Of a DNA stretch of 64,000 nt, positions 1 to 9,627 are shown piece after piece. The stretch is from the NCBI GenBank assembly GCA_900542065.1, contig UQLU01000002.1, positions 165,334 through 229,333 of the forward strand, written 5' to 3'. Within the stretch, counting starts at the first letter, position 1; each line of letters opens with the position of its first letter. A model generated the notes under the pieces. The model was not told the DNA's origin. It did no database searches and worked only from the letters and a program-made list of their open reading frames with translations. The translations under genes and the position numbers were made by a program. This stretch comes from an uncultured Eggerthella sp. (lineage in GTDB: Bacteria; Actinomycetota; Coriobacteriia; Coriobacteriales; Eggerthellaceae).

Positions 1-1164
1 AAAAACAATGCCCTTGCCTGCATAGGCAGAATTTTTCGTTTCGTACACACTTGCATAAGCAGGATCATACGCAGCAGACACATCAGAAGAAAGCATACGT
101 GATGCCGCCAAGCAACGACGAAGAGATAAGGCGCTATCGGATCCGCTCAATGCCAAAATTTCTGCAATGGTGTTCTCGAAAAAGAGCGAGCCCATGCCTG
201 TTGCACCCACGCTGCCAATTTCTTCTTTATCTACCAAAACGGTAACTGCAGTAGTTTTTGGTGTTTCATCAAGCGCTAATTGTGCCTCAAGCGAAGTGTA
301 TGCGCAGACACGATCATCCTGACCATAGCCAATAACCATGCTTCGATCGAACCCTAATTCACGCGCACGGCCAGCAGGTACCACTTCAATTTCTGCAGAA
401 ATAAAATCTTCTTCTGAAATGCCATACTTTTCTTCGAGCAGTTTTAACGCGAAGGCCTTTACGCCCTCTTTCGAGCTTTTGTCCGCTTTCTGCGCTTTGT
501 CTTCGGAATCGGACATTTCCTGACTTCCAGCGTTTTCCTCATCGTCTTTTTTAACGATGAGCGGACGATTGCCCATCAAGATATCTAGGCTCTCGCCCTC
601 TACTACTTCGCTTCCCTTTTTCGCCATCTGCTGATTGCCTAAATGCGGAAGTAGGTCGGTTACACAGAACACAGGATCTGCTGGATCGTCACCAATATTG
701 ATATCTACTACGGTGCCATCGGTTTTTGCAACAACACCATGCAAAGCCAAAGGAAGCGTTACCCATTGGTAGTGCTTAATGCCTCCATAGTAATGGGTAT
801 CTAAATAAGCAAAACCATCGCTTTCATAAAGCGGATTCTGTTTCAAATCCAAACGGGGACTATCAATATGAGCACCCAAGATATTGAGTCCTGATTCAAG
901 CGGTTCGGTGCCAATATGAGCAAGGATCAGCGTCTTGCCATGAATACCTGCCCAAACCTTATCGCCTGGCTTTAGAGCTCGTCCTTCCTTTAATGCCTCT
1001 TCAAGCGATATATAGCCTGCCGCTTGAGCCTGCGCTACGGAAGCAGCAAAGCAGCGGCGTTCCGTTTTGTTATCGGAAATAAAATCGATATAACGCTTAC
1101 TCAATGCATCCAGTTCTTTTAGCTGGCTATCTGAATATGATTCCCATGCAACTTTACGTTCCAT
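1..1164 (-). CDS. M18 family aminopeptidase, C-terminus cut by window edge
   Basis: Cytoplasmic zinc metallopeptidase that removes N-terminal residues from peptides (aspartyl aminopeptidase / aminopeptidase I family, M18). Reading from 1164 the frame stays open for 388 codons to the first base of the window, so the C-terminal part is missing; family members are usually about 430-480 residues. Visible family signatures are GAHIDSPR around residues 98-105, with the metal-binding/catalytic His and Asp, and DKEEIGS around residues 312-318. The start at 1164 has a GAAGGA Shine-Dalgarno 5 nt upstream; an ATG two codons earlier sits too close to it. Residues roughly 208-228 form a charged, Ser/Glu/Lys-rich insertion. 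Family assignment is secure; the substrate is not. Confidence 0.9.
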   Translation of the reverse strand, partial: MERKVAWESYSDSQLKELDALSKRYIDFISDNKTERRCFAASVAQAQAAGYISLEEALKEGRALKPGDKVWAGIHGKTLILAHIGTEPLESGLNILGAHIDSPRLDLKQNPLYESDGFAYLDTHYYGGIKHYQWVTLPLALHGVVAKTDGTVVDINIGDDPADPVFCVTDLLPHLGNQQMAKKGSEVVEGESLDILMGNRPLIVKKDDEENAGSQEMSDSEDKAQKADKSSKEGVKAFALKLLEEKYGISEEDFISAEIEVVPAGRARELGFDRSMVIGYGQDDRVCAYTSLEAQLALDETPKTTAVTVLVDKEEIGSVGATGMGSLFFENTIAEILALSGSDSALSLRRCLAASRMLSSDVSAAYDPAYASVYETKNSAYAGKGIVF

Positions 1165-1269
1165 ATACATCCTTCCTTCTTTGTTCGCACTAAGCGTAGC
1201 GCTATAGACTCACTTTACTCAAGAGTCCAACAAAAGCCTATTGAAGCGAACTGTTCAAAAGTAGAGAAC

Positions 1270-2049
1270 TTAGTTGAAATACTGATCCTGTAAGGCCTCA
1301 AGGGTTCCATCCTCTTCTATTTCGGCAAGCACCTCATTTATGGCATCGGTAAGCGCGCGATTGTCCTTATTCAACGCTATGCCGTATTGTTCTCCCGTTG
1401 CCACCGTTTCAAGGATTTCACAATCCGAGTAGCCATTTTCAATCAGGTAACGTGCCACCGCAGCATCCACTACTATTGCTTGGGTTTTCCCTTTTCGGAG
1501 CGCACTAAAACATGAAGCAACATCTTCATGAGGCACTACCTTTTCTGAAACCGCATCTTCTGCATAGGTCTCACTCATGGTTCCCGCTTGAGCAGAAACC
1601 GTTTTACCCTGCAGCTCTTCGACGCGAAGATATTCGTCCTTAAGCGTAACTACCGCCTGATCAGCCAGGTAATATGTGCTAGTAAAATCCACCTGTTCTT
1701 CTCGCTGTGCATATATAGACAGAGAAGAAATTGCCGCATCATACTGTCTGCCTGCCTCAATTGAAGAAACAACCGACTCGAAAGGAACATTGACAAATTC
1801 GCACGACAGACCAAGTCTTGAAGCAACTTCTCGCATAACCTCTATGCTATATCCAGCTGGTTCTCCATCAGAGAGATATTCAAAAGGCGGAAAATTAAGC
1901 GATGTGGCAACGGTTAATTTACCATCTGAAACTAGCTGGTATTTCTTTGACTCGGAATCAGAAGAACAACCCGCCAATAAAGCCGCAAAGAGTGCCAATG
2001 AACATACCAGCGCAGCTACGATAGCTATTTTGGAGCGTTTAGCATCCAC
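1270..2049 (-). CDS. Amino-acid ABC transporter substrate-binding lipoprotein (SBP_bac_3)
   Basis: Extracytoplasmic receptor that should deliver a polar amino acid or similar small solute to an ABC importer. The N-terminus is a lipoprotein signal: positive residues, a hydrophobic stretch, then LLAGC with the lipidated Cys at residue 28. The mature part starts with the typical family-3 pattern (GKLTVATSLNFPPFEY) and ends with AINEVLAEIEEDGTLEAL; at 259 residues it has the usual length. No permease or ATPase gene is adjacent, so the receptor is an orphan here. Its start overlaps the end of the upstream YerC-like gene by 11 nt, which suggests translational coupling. The ligand cannot be read from sequence. 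Confidence 0.88.
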   Translation of the reverse strand: MDAKRSKIAIVAALVCSLALFAALLAGCSSDSESKKYQLVSDGKLTVATSLNFPPFEYLSDGEPAGYSIEVMREVASRLGLSCEFVNVPFESVVSSIEAGRQYDAAISSLSIYAQREEQVDFTSTYYLADQAVVTLKDEYLRVEELQGKTVSAQAGTMSETYAEDAVSEKVVPHEDVASCFSALRKGKTQAIVVDAAVARYLIENGYSDCEILETVATGEQYGIALNKDNRALTDAINEVLAEIEEDGTLEALQDQYFN

Positions 2050-2344
2050 GGGAGCTACCCTCTTTTTCTAGAACCTCAAACGCACGTTCATATCCACCAG
2101 CACCATAATTGAGCGCTTTTGAAACACGGGCGATGGTGGTTGCTGAGGCACCCGTTGCTTGTTCAATTACCGCATAGGAGCGTCCTTCTTTCAGCATACG
2201 TGCCACATCCAAACGCTGTGACGTATCTTTGATCTCTCGTACCGTAAAAAGATCTTCAAGCAAAGCAAAAATATCATCAGGACTGGTAAGACCAGCGAAA
2301 ACGTTCAGCAGGTCCTCAACTTCACGGGTACGTAGTTCAGCCAT
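2039..2344 (-). CDS. TrpR/YerC-YecD family DNA-binding regulator
   Basis: Small regulator of the TrpR-like superfamily, 101 residues, almost entirely helical. The helix-turn-helix is seen in the stretch LKEGRSYAVIEQATGASATTIARVSKALNYG, which matches the YerC/YecD subgroup. I chose the ATG at 2344 because GGAGGGG lies about 5 nt upstream; a longer frame starting 18 nt earlier places its ATG ahead of that site. It overlaps the start of the solute-binding lipoprotein gene by 11 nt, so the two are probably one transcript. A link to tryptophan is not established for this subgroup; I infer only a local or amino-acid-related regulator. Confidence 0.82.
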   Translation of the reverse strand: MAELRTREVEDLLNVFAGLTSPDDIFALLEDLFTVREIKDTSQRLDVARMLKEGRSYAVIEQATGASATTIARVSKALNYGAGGYERAFEVLEKEGSSRGC

Positions 2345-2441
2345 GATCCCCTCCGAATGCATCTAAAACTATTTCTTCACACATGCTTTGTGCTCTCTAG
2401 ATTTCCCACAAACTAGTATTAATTCATTGAACAAGCAAGAG

Positions 2442-4028
2442 CTATCGTCCAACCGTTACCAGACCATATTCATAAGAATCAACCAAAGCATTCCATGAAG
2501 CTTCGATAATGTTTTCCGAAACTCCAATAGTGCCCCATGATTCTTTTCCGTTTGACGTGGTAATCATGACGCGTGTCGTTGCTCCTGTACCAACATTTTC
2601 ATCCAGAATACGAACCTTGAAGTCAACTAATTCAATTTGTTCAACTTCGGGATAAACATCCTGTAAAGCAAGGCGCAAGGCATTATCGAGCGCCCCAACA
2701 GGACCAACGCCTTCAGCCGTTGCTACAAAACGTTTGTCGCCAATGTGAACCTTAATGGTGGCTTCACTGGTTGCATCTTTTGCCCAAGCATTCGTGTCTT
2801 CTTTATCATCTACAATGACGCGGAAACTCTCTAAAGTGAAATGGGGCTTAAAGGTGCCCAGATGCATATGAAGCAACACTGCAAGAGACCCATCAGCAAT
2901 TTCATAGGAAAAGCCCTGGTTCTCTCGTTCTTTAATATCGTCGAGAATTAGCTGAGTAAGATTACCCTTATCTGTCAAGTCAAATCCAAGCGACTTTGCC
3001 TTAGCAACCAACGATGCCTTTCCAGCCAATTCGCTTACCAATACACGAGTGGAGTTACCCACCTTTTCAGGCTTAGTATGTTCGTATGCTTCAGGAAAAC
3101 GGGCTATCGCACTTGCATGCAGACCACCTTTGTGGGCAAAAGCAGAAGATCCCGTATAGGGATGATGCATGGAGTGAACCATGTTACACATCTCGGCAAC
3201 TGAACGAGCAACGCTGGTGAGCTGCTTTAAGTTTTCACTTCCGACAACCTCATAACCCATCTTTAACTCAAGATCGGCAATAGCACAAAGAATGTCGCAA
3301 TTACCCACGCGCTCGCCATACCCATTAACGGTACCTTGTACCTGAGTGCAGCCCGCTTTGACCGCGGCAAGGGTGTTTGCCACCGCACATCCCGAATCGT
3401 TGTGGCAATGAACGCCAAAACGCTGATTAGGGAAACGGCTTGTTACTACGCGCGTTATTTCTTCTACTTCGAAAGGAAGCGCTCCACCGTTGGTTTCACA
3501 CAGATCAATAGAATCAGCCCCCGCCTGCACTGCAGCTTCGATCACCTGCAAAGAATACGACGGATTTGCTTTATAGCCGTCATAGAAGTGCTCAGCGTCA
3601 AACACTACTTCCACCCCATGACGCTTTAAAAAGGCAATCGATTCTGAAACCATACGCAAGTTTTCTTCAAGCGTGGTCATCAATGCACGCTCTACCTGAG
3701 CATCCCAGCTCTTGCCCACAATAGTTACCACAGAAGCACCTGATTCAAGCAAATCTTTTAAGCCTGAATCCTCTTCTGCAGATACTCCTTTTTTACAGGT
3801 AGATCCAAAAGCAGCAATGCGCGCATGCTTTAAGTTCATCCGCTTAACTTCTTTAAAGAAAGCTATGTCTTTAGGATTCGAAGCTGGATATCCACCCTCG
3901 ATATAGTCGATTCCAAATTCGTCTAAGCGCGCTACGATACGCAGCTTATCTTCGAGCGACAACGTAATACCTTCACTCTGTTCACCATCGCGCAAGGTAG
4001 TGTCATATGCATAAACTTTTGTAGCCAT
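2442..4028 (-). CDS. cimA: (R)-citramalate synthase
   Basis: Condenses pyruvate with acetyl-CoA to (R)-citramalate, the first step of the threonine-independent route to isoleucine (and 2-oxobutyrate). The N-terminal TIM-barrel HMGL-like domain (about residues 1-280) shows TTLRDGEQSEG with the metal-binding Asp and GVHCHNDSG with the His pair; the region TGSSAFAHKGGLHASA follows. The C-terminal part (about 390-528) is the LeuA-type allosteric dimer domain, ending NALVDSYEYGL. The length of 528 residues fits the long CimA type (TIGR00977-like) rather than LeuA or homocitrate synthase. It lies directly downstream of ilvE, consistent with a branched-chain amino-acid operon separated by a leader hairpin. 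Confidence 0.92.
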   Translation of the reverse strand: MATKVYAYDTTLRDGEQSEGITLSLEDKLRIVARLDEFGIDYIEGGYPASNPKDIAFFKEVKRMNLKHARIAAFGSTCKKGVSAEEDSGLKDLLESGASVVTIVGKSWDAQVERALMTTLEENLRMVSESIAFLKRHGVEVVFDAEHFYDGYKANPSYSLQVIEAAVQAGADSIDLCETNGGALPFEVEEITRVVTSRFPNQRFGVHCHNDSGCAVANTLAAVKAGCTQVQGTVNGYGERVGNCDILCAIADLELKMGYEVVGSENLKQLTSVARSVAEMCNMVHSMHHPYTGSSAFAHKGGLHASAIARFPEAYEHTKPEKVGNSTRVLVSELAGKASLVAKAKSLGFDLTDKGNLTQLILDDIKERENQGFSYEIADGSLAVLLHMHLGTFKPHFTLESFRVIVDDKEDTNAWAKDATSEATIKVHIGDKRFVATAEGVGPVGALDNALRLALQDVYPEVEQIELVDFKVRILDENVGTGATTRVMITTSNGKESWGTIGVSENIIEASWNALVDSYEYGLVTVGR

Positions 4029-4045
4029 GGGGTTCTCTTTTCGTA

Positions 4046-4078
4046 TACAAAGAGAGCCCCGATTTCATCGAGGCTCTC
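4046..4078 (-). terminator. Hairpin between ilvE and cimA (terminator or attenuator)
   Basis: Read on the minus strand, 4078-4052 folds into a 12-bp stem with a GAA loop and one G-U pair, followed by CTTTG. The wobble is a mismatch if read on the plus strand, so it belongs to the minus transcript. It sits 42 nt after the ilvE stop and about 23 nt before the cimA start. The U-tract is short, so it may attenuate rather than fully stop readthrough into cimA. Confidence 0.55.
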
Positions 4079-4120
4079 GTATAAGCTGCCTTGAGCCCTA
4101 TACAAAGGCTAATTTGCAAT

Positions 4121-5044
4121 CTAGAAACGAGTGATCCAGTCTTCGTACTCTGGAACCTTGCCGTAAGCAACATCGAAATAACGCTTCTGAAGTGCTTCAG
4201 TGATTGGGCCACGCTTGCCAATTACGCGATCGTCGATGCTGTTAATAGGGGTAAGCTCTGCCGCAGAGCCCGTCATGAAGGCCTCATCAGCAATATAAAG
4301 ATCAGAACGGGTAAGCGACTCTTCAATGGCAGGAATATCCATGTCGGTTGCAAGAGTCAAAATGGTATCGCGTGTAATGCCTTCAAGCAAGCCATCGGAC
4401 AGAGGAGGAGTAGACAAAATACCATTGCGTACAACAAAGATATTTTCGCCCGTGCCTTCACATACGCGGCCTTCTTCGTTGAGCATAATTGCTTCCGCAT
4501 AGCCGTGAAGCGTTGCTTCCTTCTTTGCGAGAATGGAGTTCATGTAAGAAGCGGAAGACTTAACAGCAGGAGGAATAGCGTTAAAGGAACGCTGACGCCA
4601 AGAAGAAACGCCTACCTTGATGCCGTTTTCCAAAGCTTCAGCACCCAGATAAGCATCCCATGGCCAAACAGCAATAATGACGTCCACTGGAGCGCCCGTT
4701 GGATCAACGCCCATCTGACCATAACCGTAGTAAGCCAAAGGACGAATATAGCAGGACTTGATGTTGTTCTTCTTGATGATCTCTACCGTAGCTTCGCAGA
4801 GTTCGTCAACCGTATAAGGAAGCTCCATCATGGCAATTTTTGCGCTGCGATGCAAACGCTCCATGTGATCGCGCAAACGGAAAATAACTGCCTCATCCGT
4901 ATCGGTGTTGTGATAGCAGCGAATTCCTTCAAATACGCCAGAACCATAGTGCAAAGCGTGCGTCAAAACATGCGTCGTAGCCTGCTCCCAAGGAATAGCT
5001 TCGCCATTTTTCCAAATGTAATCCACAGCCTCCACGTCAGCCAT
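4121..5044 (-). CDS. ilvE: Branched-chain amino-acid aminotransferase
   Basis: PLP-dependent class IV aminotransferase that makes valine, leucine and isoleucine from their 2-oxo acids, using glutamate. The protein has 307 residues, the usual length. Family signatures include THALHYGSGVFEGIR near residues 28-42, the Schiff-base lysine at about K162 in AVKSSASYMNS, and EAIMLNEEGRVCEGTGENIF near 184-203. The start at 5044 has AAGGA about 6 nt upstream. It is followed by cimA in the same direction. D-amino-acid transaminase and aminodeoxychorismate lyase are relatives, but length and motifs favour IlvE. Confidence 0.93.
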   Translation of the reverse strand: MADVEAVDYIWKNGEAIPWEQATTHVLTHALHYGSGVFEGIRCYHNTDTDEAVIFRLRDHMERLHRSAKIAMMELPYTVDELCEATVEIIKKNNIKSCYIRPLAYYGYGQMGVDPTGAPVDVIIAVWPWDAYLGAEALENGIKVGVSSWRQRSFNAIPPAVKSSASYMNSILAKKEATLHGYAEAIMLNEEGRVCEGTGENIFVVRNGILSTPPLSDGLLEGITRDTILTLATDMDIPAIEESLTRSDLYIADEAFMTGSAAELTPINSIDDRVIGKRGPITEALQKRYFDVAYGKVPEYEDWITRF

Positions 5045-5248
5045 GATGCGTCCTTTCGTCCTTGTTGATATCCAATGTGTCTATAGCTCTAAAATATCTA
5101 TAGCTTTTCAAGAATCGTATTCTACTCCAACTAAGTGGAGTGAAATAAGAACGAAACATTTTTGCAATCTTTACGGAGTCCAGCACTCCGTAAATGGCAT
5201 CCGAAGAATGGTTGAGCTTGCTAAAACTATCTGCTCGATCTGCTTTGT

Positions 5249-6028
5249 TTAATCCGCCTTGGCATCTTTTTGTGCATCAGGCATAGACTGGCTTTGTTGC
5301 GCCTTTGCAACACGTGCTTCTTGTTCCTCAAGTTGTTCGCGACGCTTTCGTGCCGCCTCTTCAACATCGGTTGTCTGTACTGCATGCATCAAAATCTGCA
5401 TACGGCGCTCCACGTCCTGAATAATTTCTGAACAATTCTTCAGTTCATCGCACATGTCTATACCTTCAAGCTGAACATCTTGCTTGTACTTCAAGGTATG
5501 TTCAAGCGATGCCCAAAAATCCATAGCTACAGTACGGAACTGAATTTCAACAGGAACGTATTGCTTGCGATCGAGGAAATACACGGGAACTTTCACAATG
5601 ACGTGCAAACTGCGATACCCATTAGGTTTAGGGTGCGCAATATAGTCTTTCACTTTTACGATTTTCAAATCGTCTTGCATGGAAAGCACTTTTACCATGG
5701 CATACACGTCATCAATATACGAAACAATAACGCGCATACCAGCCACATCTAGAATATGCTCTTCAACTGATCGCAATGTTATAGGCACATCATAACGTTG
5801 CAGTTTCTCATACACGCTTTTGGTCGACTTAAGGCGTGATTCCATGTGGTGAATCGGATTACGGTTAAATCGGTATTCCAAATCTGCATCAAGAATTTCA
5901 AAACGCGTTTTCATTTCGCGAATAGCAGCGTCATATTTTTTAAAGAGCGATTTACTCGCTTTTTCGAAAAGCGCAAAATGTTCGACTAATCGTTGAGCCT
6001 GCTCAGCGGTCGTATTTTGTCGATCCAT
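5249..6028 (-). CDS. Small alarmone synthetase (GTP pyrophosphokinase, RelA/SpoT domain)
   Basis: Synthetase-only member of the RelA/SpoT family, which transfers pyrophosphate from ATP to GTP/GDP to make (p)ppGpp. In a 259-residue protein there is one synthetase domain: MESRLKSTKSVYEKL near 56-70 (basic G-loop region), NGYRSLHVIV near 136-145, and EIQFRTVAMDFWASLEH near 162-178. There is no HD hydrolase, TGS or ACT domain, and the last 60 residues are a charged helix. The start at 6028 follows a strong AGGAGGGG at 8 nt; a frame extending 63 nt upstream lacks one. It is transcribed alone between ilvE and glnN. Similar to YwaC/RelQ-type enzymes; the exact subgroup is not resolved. Confidence 0.88.
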   Translation of the reverse strand: MDRQNTTAEQAQRLVEHFALFEKASKSLFKKYDAAIREMKTRFEILDADLEYRFNRNPIHHMESRLKSTKSVYEKLQRYDVPITLRSVEEHILDVAGMRVIVSYIDDVYAMVKVLSMQDDLKIVKVKDYIAHPKPNGYRSLHVIVKVPVYFLDRKQYVPVEIQFRTVAMDFWASLEHTLKYKQDVQLEGIDMCDELKNCSEIIQDVERRMQILMHAVQTTDVEEAARKRREQLEEQEARVAKAQQSQSMPDAQKDAKAD

Positions 6029-6167
6029 TAGTAATACCCCTCCTATGCTCTCAAAAACAGAAAGCACTACCAGTTTTGCATGTTGATGCAACGATGCTAT
6101 TTAATCAAAATCCCTTTGCTTGTGAGTGCCTGAAACAATTCCATTACCGCACCGTTACGAAACAATC

Positions 6168-6201
6168 GCAAAAAATAGGCAGAAAATGTCTTTCTGCCTA
6201 T
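6168..6201 (-). terminator. Rho-independent terminator of glnN
   Basis: On the minus strand an 11-bp perfect stem (arms 6201-6191 and 6185-6175, 5-nt loop) is followed by TTTTTTGC. It lies 37 nt past the glnN stop codon. Confidence 0.85.
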
Positions 6202-6237
6202 AAGTCTCTTAGCTCTTTATATTTTTAGTATTCAATC

Positions 6238-8328
6238 CTATGCATAGAAGAGCATGTCATTGTAGGTAGGAACAGGCCAATAGCTTCGCTCAACAATGCA
6301 TTCCAAGTCGTCAATTTCTTTGCGCAGAGCCTCCATTGCAGGAATAACCTTTTCGGCATAAGAATTTGCCTGCTCTTGTGGATCTTCGATAGCCTCGGTA
6401 GCGTCATGAAGTTTAACAAGCTGACGTACACACTCTGCAGCGCGATTAAAGCCATTGAGAATCTTATTGAGCAATTTTTCGTGCTCGGTCATATCCGCAC
6501 CACGAAGAGCTGCCTTTACCGTAGTAATATTGCTTGCCAAATCAGCCATGTAGTCGCTGATAGCAGGCAAATAAGCGCGACGAGCCATGCGAATCATTAC
6601 GCGAGCCTCAATGTTAAGAAGCTTGTTGTACTTTTCCAGTTTTACCTCATAGCGGCTGCGAACTTCCGCTTCGTCAAGAATGCCAAATTCTGCAAACAGA
6701 TCCAAAGACTTCTGAGAAACAAAGCAAGGAAGCGCTTCAGCGGTGTTGCGATAGTTTGCCAAACCGCGGCGCTCTGCTTCTTCTTCCCAATCCTGAGAGT
6801 AACCATTGCCGTTAAAGATAATGCGCTGATGATCGGTCAGCGTTTTCTTGATATATTTGATGGCTTTCTTTTCGAATTCAGCGCCCTCTACATCGCCCAT
6901 AGCATCAGCAAAATCCTTTAAGCCCTTTGCCATAGCGGTATTGAGAATCATGTTGCAATCAGCCAGATTTACATCAGAACCGGGCATGCGGAATTCGAAC
7001 TTGTTGCCCGTGAATGCAAAAGGACTGGTGCGATTGCGATCGGTATTGTCCTTTAAGAATTTAGGCAATACCGCAACACCTAAATCCATTGCTACTGCTT
7101 CTGCGGAATGATATTCTTCGCCCGAAATAAGCGCATCAACAATAGCGCCCAGTTCGTCACCCAAAAACATCGAGATAATAGCAGGTGGTGCTTCGTTTGC
7201 GCCCAAACGATGATCATTACCTGCCGAAGCAACCGACATGCGCAAAAGCTCTTGATATTCGTCTACCGCTTCAACAACACAGGTAAGGAACACCAAGAAA
7301 CGTAGGTTATCCATGGGGTCGTCGCCTGGATCAAGCAAGTTGACCTTGCCATAAGAAAGCGACCAGTTGTTATGCTTACCTGAACCATTAATGCCTTCGA
7401 AAGGCTTTTCATGAGTAAGGCAAACCAAACCGTGATGAGATGCATCAAGACGCATCTTTTCCATAGTAAGCAGGTTTTCATCAATTGCGCGATTTGAATT
7501 GGTGAACAAGGGGGCCAATTCGTGCTGCGCAGGAGCTACTTCGTTGTGCTTTGTCTTCGCAGAAACACCCAGCGCCCACAAATCGTCGTCTACTTCTTTC
7601 ATGAAGTTATTAACAGTAGGACGAATTGCGCCGAAATAATGTTCTTCAAGCTCTTGGCCCTTCGAAGGAGGAGCACCAAAAAGCGTACGACCCGTCATAA
7701 TAAGGTCTTGGCGCTGCACGTAGTCCTTTTCTGAAATGAGGAAGTATTCCTGCTCAGCACCAACCGTCGTAATAACACGATGGCCATCTTCGCCAAAATA
7801 CTTCAACACACGCTGTGCTTGCTTATCAACCGCATTCATAGAACGAAGCAGAGGAGTTTTTTTGTCCAGCGCTTCACCCGTATAGGAACAAAATGCAGTT
7901 GGAATGCAAAGTACTTCATCTTTAATAAAAGCAAATGAAGTTGGATCCCAGGTGGTGTAGCCGCGGGCTTCAAACGTTGCACGCAAACCACCCGAAGGGA
8001 AGCTGGAAGCATCAGGTTCGCCCTGAACCAATTCCTTGCCAGAAAACGTCATAATAGCGGTACCGTCGCCAACAGGATCCAGGAAGCTGTCATGCTTTTC
8101 TGAGGTGATGCCTGTTAGAGGCTGGAACCAGTGAGTATAGTGGGTTGCACCGCGCTCAATTGCCCACTCTTTCATGGCATGAGCAACTACATTTGCAACT
8201 TCAATATCAAGAGGTTTGCCCTCACGGACGGTTTTTACGAGACTTTTATACGTTTCTTTAGGAAGGCGTTCCTTCATAACGTGCTCGTTAAAGACCATAG
8301 ATCCGTATATTTCTTGAACGTGGGCCAT
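6238..8328 (-). CDS. glnN: Glutamine synthetase, type III
   Basis: Assimilates ammonium by ATP-dependent amidation of glutamate. The length of 696 residues and motifs such as AGAEQEYFLI-like TVGAEQEYFLI, KTKHNEVAPAQHELAP and EKPFEGINGSGKHNNWSL identify the large type III (GlnN) enzyme, not GlnA. The C-terminal part contains the GSIII-specific helical region ending with a tryptophan-proline rich tail (YWPVPTYNDMLF). The start at 8328 has AAAGGAG 5 nt upstream; an in-frame ATG 21 nt earlier lies before that site. A LysR regulator is encoded immediately upstream on the same strand, and a good terminator follows. Confidence 0.95.
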   Translation of the reverse strand: MAHVQEIYGSMVFNEHVMKERLPKETYKSLVKTVREGKPLDIEVANVVAHAMKEWAIERGATHYTHWFQPLTGITSEKHDSFLDPVGDGTAIMTFSGKELVQGEPDASSFPSGGLRATFEARGYTTWDPTSFAFIKDEVLCIPTAFCSYTGEALDKKTPLLRSMNAVDKQAQRVLKYFGEDGHRVITTVGAEQEYFLISEKDYVQRQDLIMTGRTLFGAPPSKGQELEEHYFGAIRPTVNNFMKEVDDDLWALGVSAKTKHNEVAPAQHELAPLFTNSNRAIDENLLTMEKMRLDASHHGLVCLTHEKPFEGINGSGKHNNWSLSYGKVNLLDPGDDPMDNLRFLVFLTCVVEAVDEYQELLRMSVASAGNDHRLGANEAPPAIISMFLGDELGAIVDALISGEEYHSAEAVAMDLGVAVLPKFLKDNTDRNRTSPFAFTGNKFEFRMPGSDVNLADCNMILNTAMAKGLKDFADAMGDVEGAEFEKKAIKYIKKTLTDHQRIIFNGNGYSQDWEEEAERRGLANYRNTAEALPCFVSQKSLDLFAEFGILDEAEVRSRYEVKLEKYNKLLNIEARVMIRMARRAYLPAISDYMADLASNITTVKAALRGADMTEHEKLLNKILNGFNRAAECVRQLVKLHDATEAIEDPQEQANSYAEKVIPAMEALRKEIDDLECIVERSYWPVPTYNDMLFYA

Positions 8329-8408
8329 CTCTTCTCCTTTAAAGGTCACGCCGCCAAAGCGGCCTTACGTGCGAGATCCAATACTTTATTGTGCCATAAG
8401 AATCGATA

Positions 8409-9323
8409 TTAGTTTTGCGTTTTACCGTAATCCAATAAACGAGGGAAACGATACGTGCTCATGAAATCGATAAATTCCTGCACTACGCGAGGACGACGGC
8501 TTTCATCGCGACACACCACATAGGTTTTATGGAAATCTACTGGCGCTTCGCGAATAGGCAGGCATACCACATCATCAAACGCATTGATCAAAAACGAATA
8601 GCAGAACAATGCCACCTGAGAATCATCTGCTGCCACAATGGAAGAAAGCGTGATTTCGTCATCATAGGCATAGTGAACATGCAAGCCATAATTATCTACT
8701 AAGCTACGCAATCCCTCCGTTACCGGTGAATGAGGATTGTACGTTAAGAGTTCCAGATCCTTCAATTCCGAGAGGGATACACTATCGCGCTGCGCTAAGG
8801 GGTTCTTGCGATTGACGCCCAGCACAAGTGATTGCGACCAGCAGAGACTATATTGCAAGCCCTTCATATCTCCTACTCGACTACAAATTGCCACATCAAG
8901 CTGGCCCGCACGCAATCTGCGCAGCAATTCTCTTGAATACGCCTGCGTCACCGTAATTTGAGGATCAAACGAACTTTCCTGTCGAAAATCGAACAGTGCC
9001 TGAGACCAGAATTTACTCTGCATAGCATGGATGGTGCCCAGATTGATAACGGCATTTTCTGTTCCAAGCGATTCTTCTGCTAATGTTTGGGCTCTATCAA
9101 GATCATAAAGCGCACTGGAAATACACTCGACAATATCGCAACCAATATCAGTCAATTCAACCGTAGCGCGGTTACGCTCCAAAAGCTGAACTCCCCATTC
9201 TTCTTCAAGACGCTTCACTGCAAGCGAGAGAGTAGGCTGAGAAATATGCAATTCTTTAGAAGCGCGTGTGAAATTGAGTACTTTTGATAAATGCTCAAAA
9301 TAGCGCAGATCTTCAACTCTCAT
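8409..9323 (-). CDS. LysR family transcriptional regulator
   Basis: A 304-residue LysR-type regulator. The N-terminal winged helix (residues 1-60) has the characteristic RYFEHLSKVLNFTRASKELHISQPTLSLAVKRLEEEWG order. The remainder is a periplasmic-binding-like effector domain (about 90-295). It is co-oriented with and 80 nt upstream of glnN, so it could control nitrogen assimilation or be cotranscribed; LysR genes more often act on a divergent neighbour, and none exists here (the next gene upstream is also on the minus strand). The start has an AGAGAG purine stretch 4 nt upstream. The effector is unknown. Confidence 0.88.
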   Translation of the reverse strand: MRVEDLRYFEHLSKVLNFTRASKELHISQPTLSLAVKRLEEEWGVQLLERNRATVELTDIGCDIVECISSALYDLDRAQTLAEESLGTENAVINLGTIHAMQSKFWSQALFDFRQESSFDPQITVTQAYSRELLRRLRAGQLDVAICSRVGDMKGLQYSLCWSQSLVLGVNRKNPLAQRDSVSLSELKDLELLTYNPHSPVTEGLRSLVDNYGLHVHYAYDDEITLSSIVAADDSQVALFCYSFLINAFDDVVCLPIREAPVDFHKTYVVCRDESRRPRVVQEFIDFMSTYRFPRLLDYGKTQN

Positions 9324-9437
9324 AATGCTCTCTTTCGTAGCTCATAATGCCGCCAGAATGAAGTGTTCGCTGCACCAAAAGAGACAACCTTACCATCAGC
9401 AATTTCATCCAGGCTCTTTAGTTTCAATGCTCCATTA

Positions 9438-9475
9438 TAAGGAAAGCGCCCCCGCTCTATCGAACGCAGGCGCTT
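9438..9475 (-). terminator. Weak terminator-like hairpin in the 9324-9627 gap
   Basis: A 7-bp GC-rich stem (AAGCGCC / GGCGCTT, arms at 9444-9450 and 9469-9475) lies about 150 nt past the oxidoreductase stop; on the minus strand it is followed by TTCCTTAT. The rest of the 304-bp gap holds a short 6-bp hairpin near 9505 and no reading frame I can support. Confidence 0.35.
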
Positions 9476-9627
9476 CATATTCAATCAAAATACGCAACAA
9501 ACAAGCAGCTTGTTGTAAAGACCTAATGCCCAACGAGCAGTTGCTTTGCGGATTCCCGATAGCTAACCCGCTGTCGCATTGCTAGATATCTGGTATTTAG
9601 GCCATTCTCGCACTGGGTCGATACTCT

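Noticed and set aside
4091..5068. 325-codon plus-strand frame antisense to ilvE
   Set aside because: The opposite strand has an unambiguous, complete IlvE. The plus frame has no ribosome site and no recognisable motif; it is a codon-bias shadow.
5170..5194. T-box or attenuator upstream of ilvE
   Set aside because: There is a 10-bp hairpin TTTACGGAGT / ACTCCGTAAA but no T-box sequence, no terminator alternative with a U-run, and no leader peptide rich in Ile/Val/Leu.
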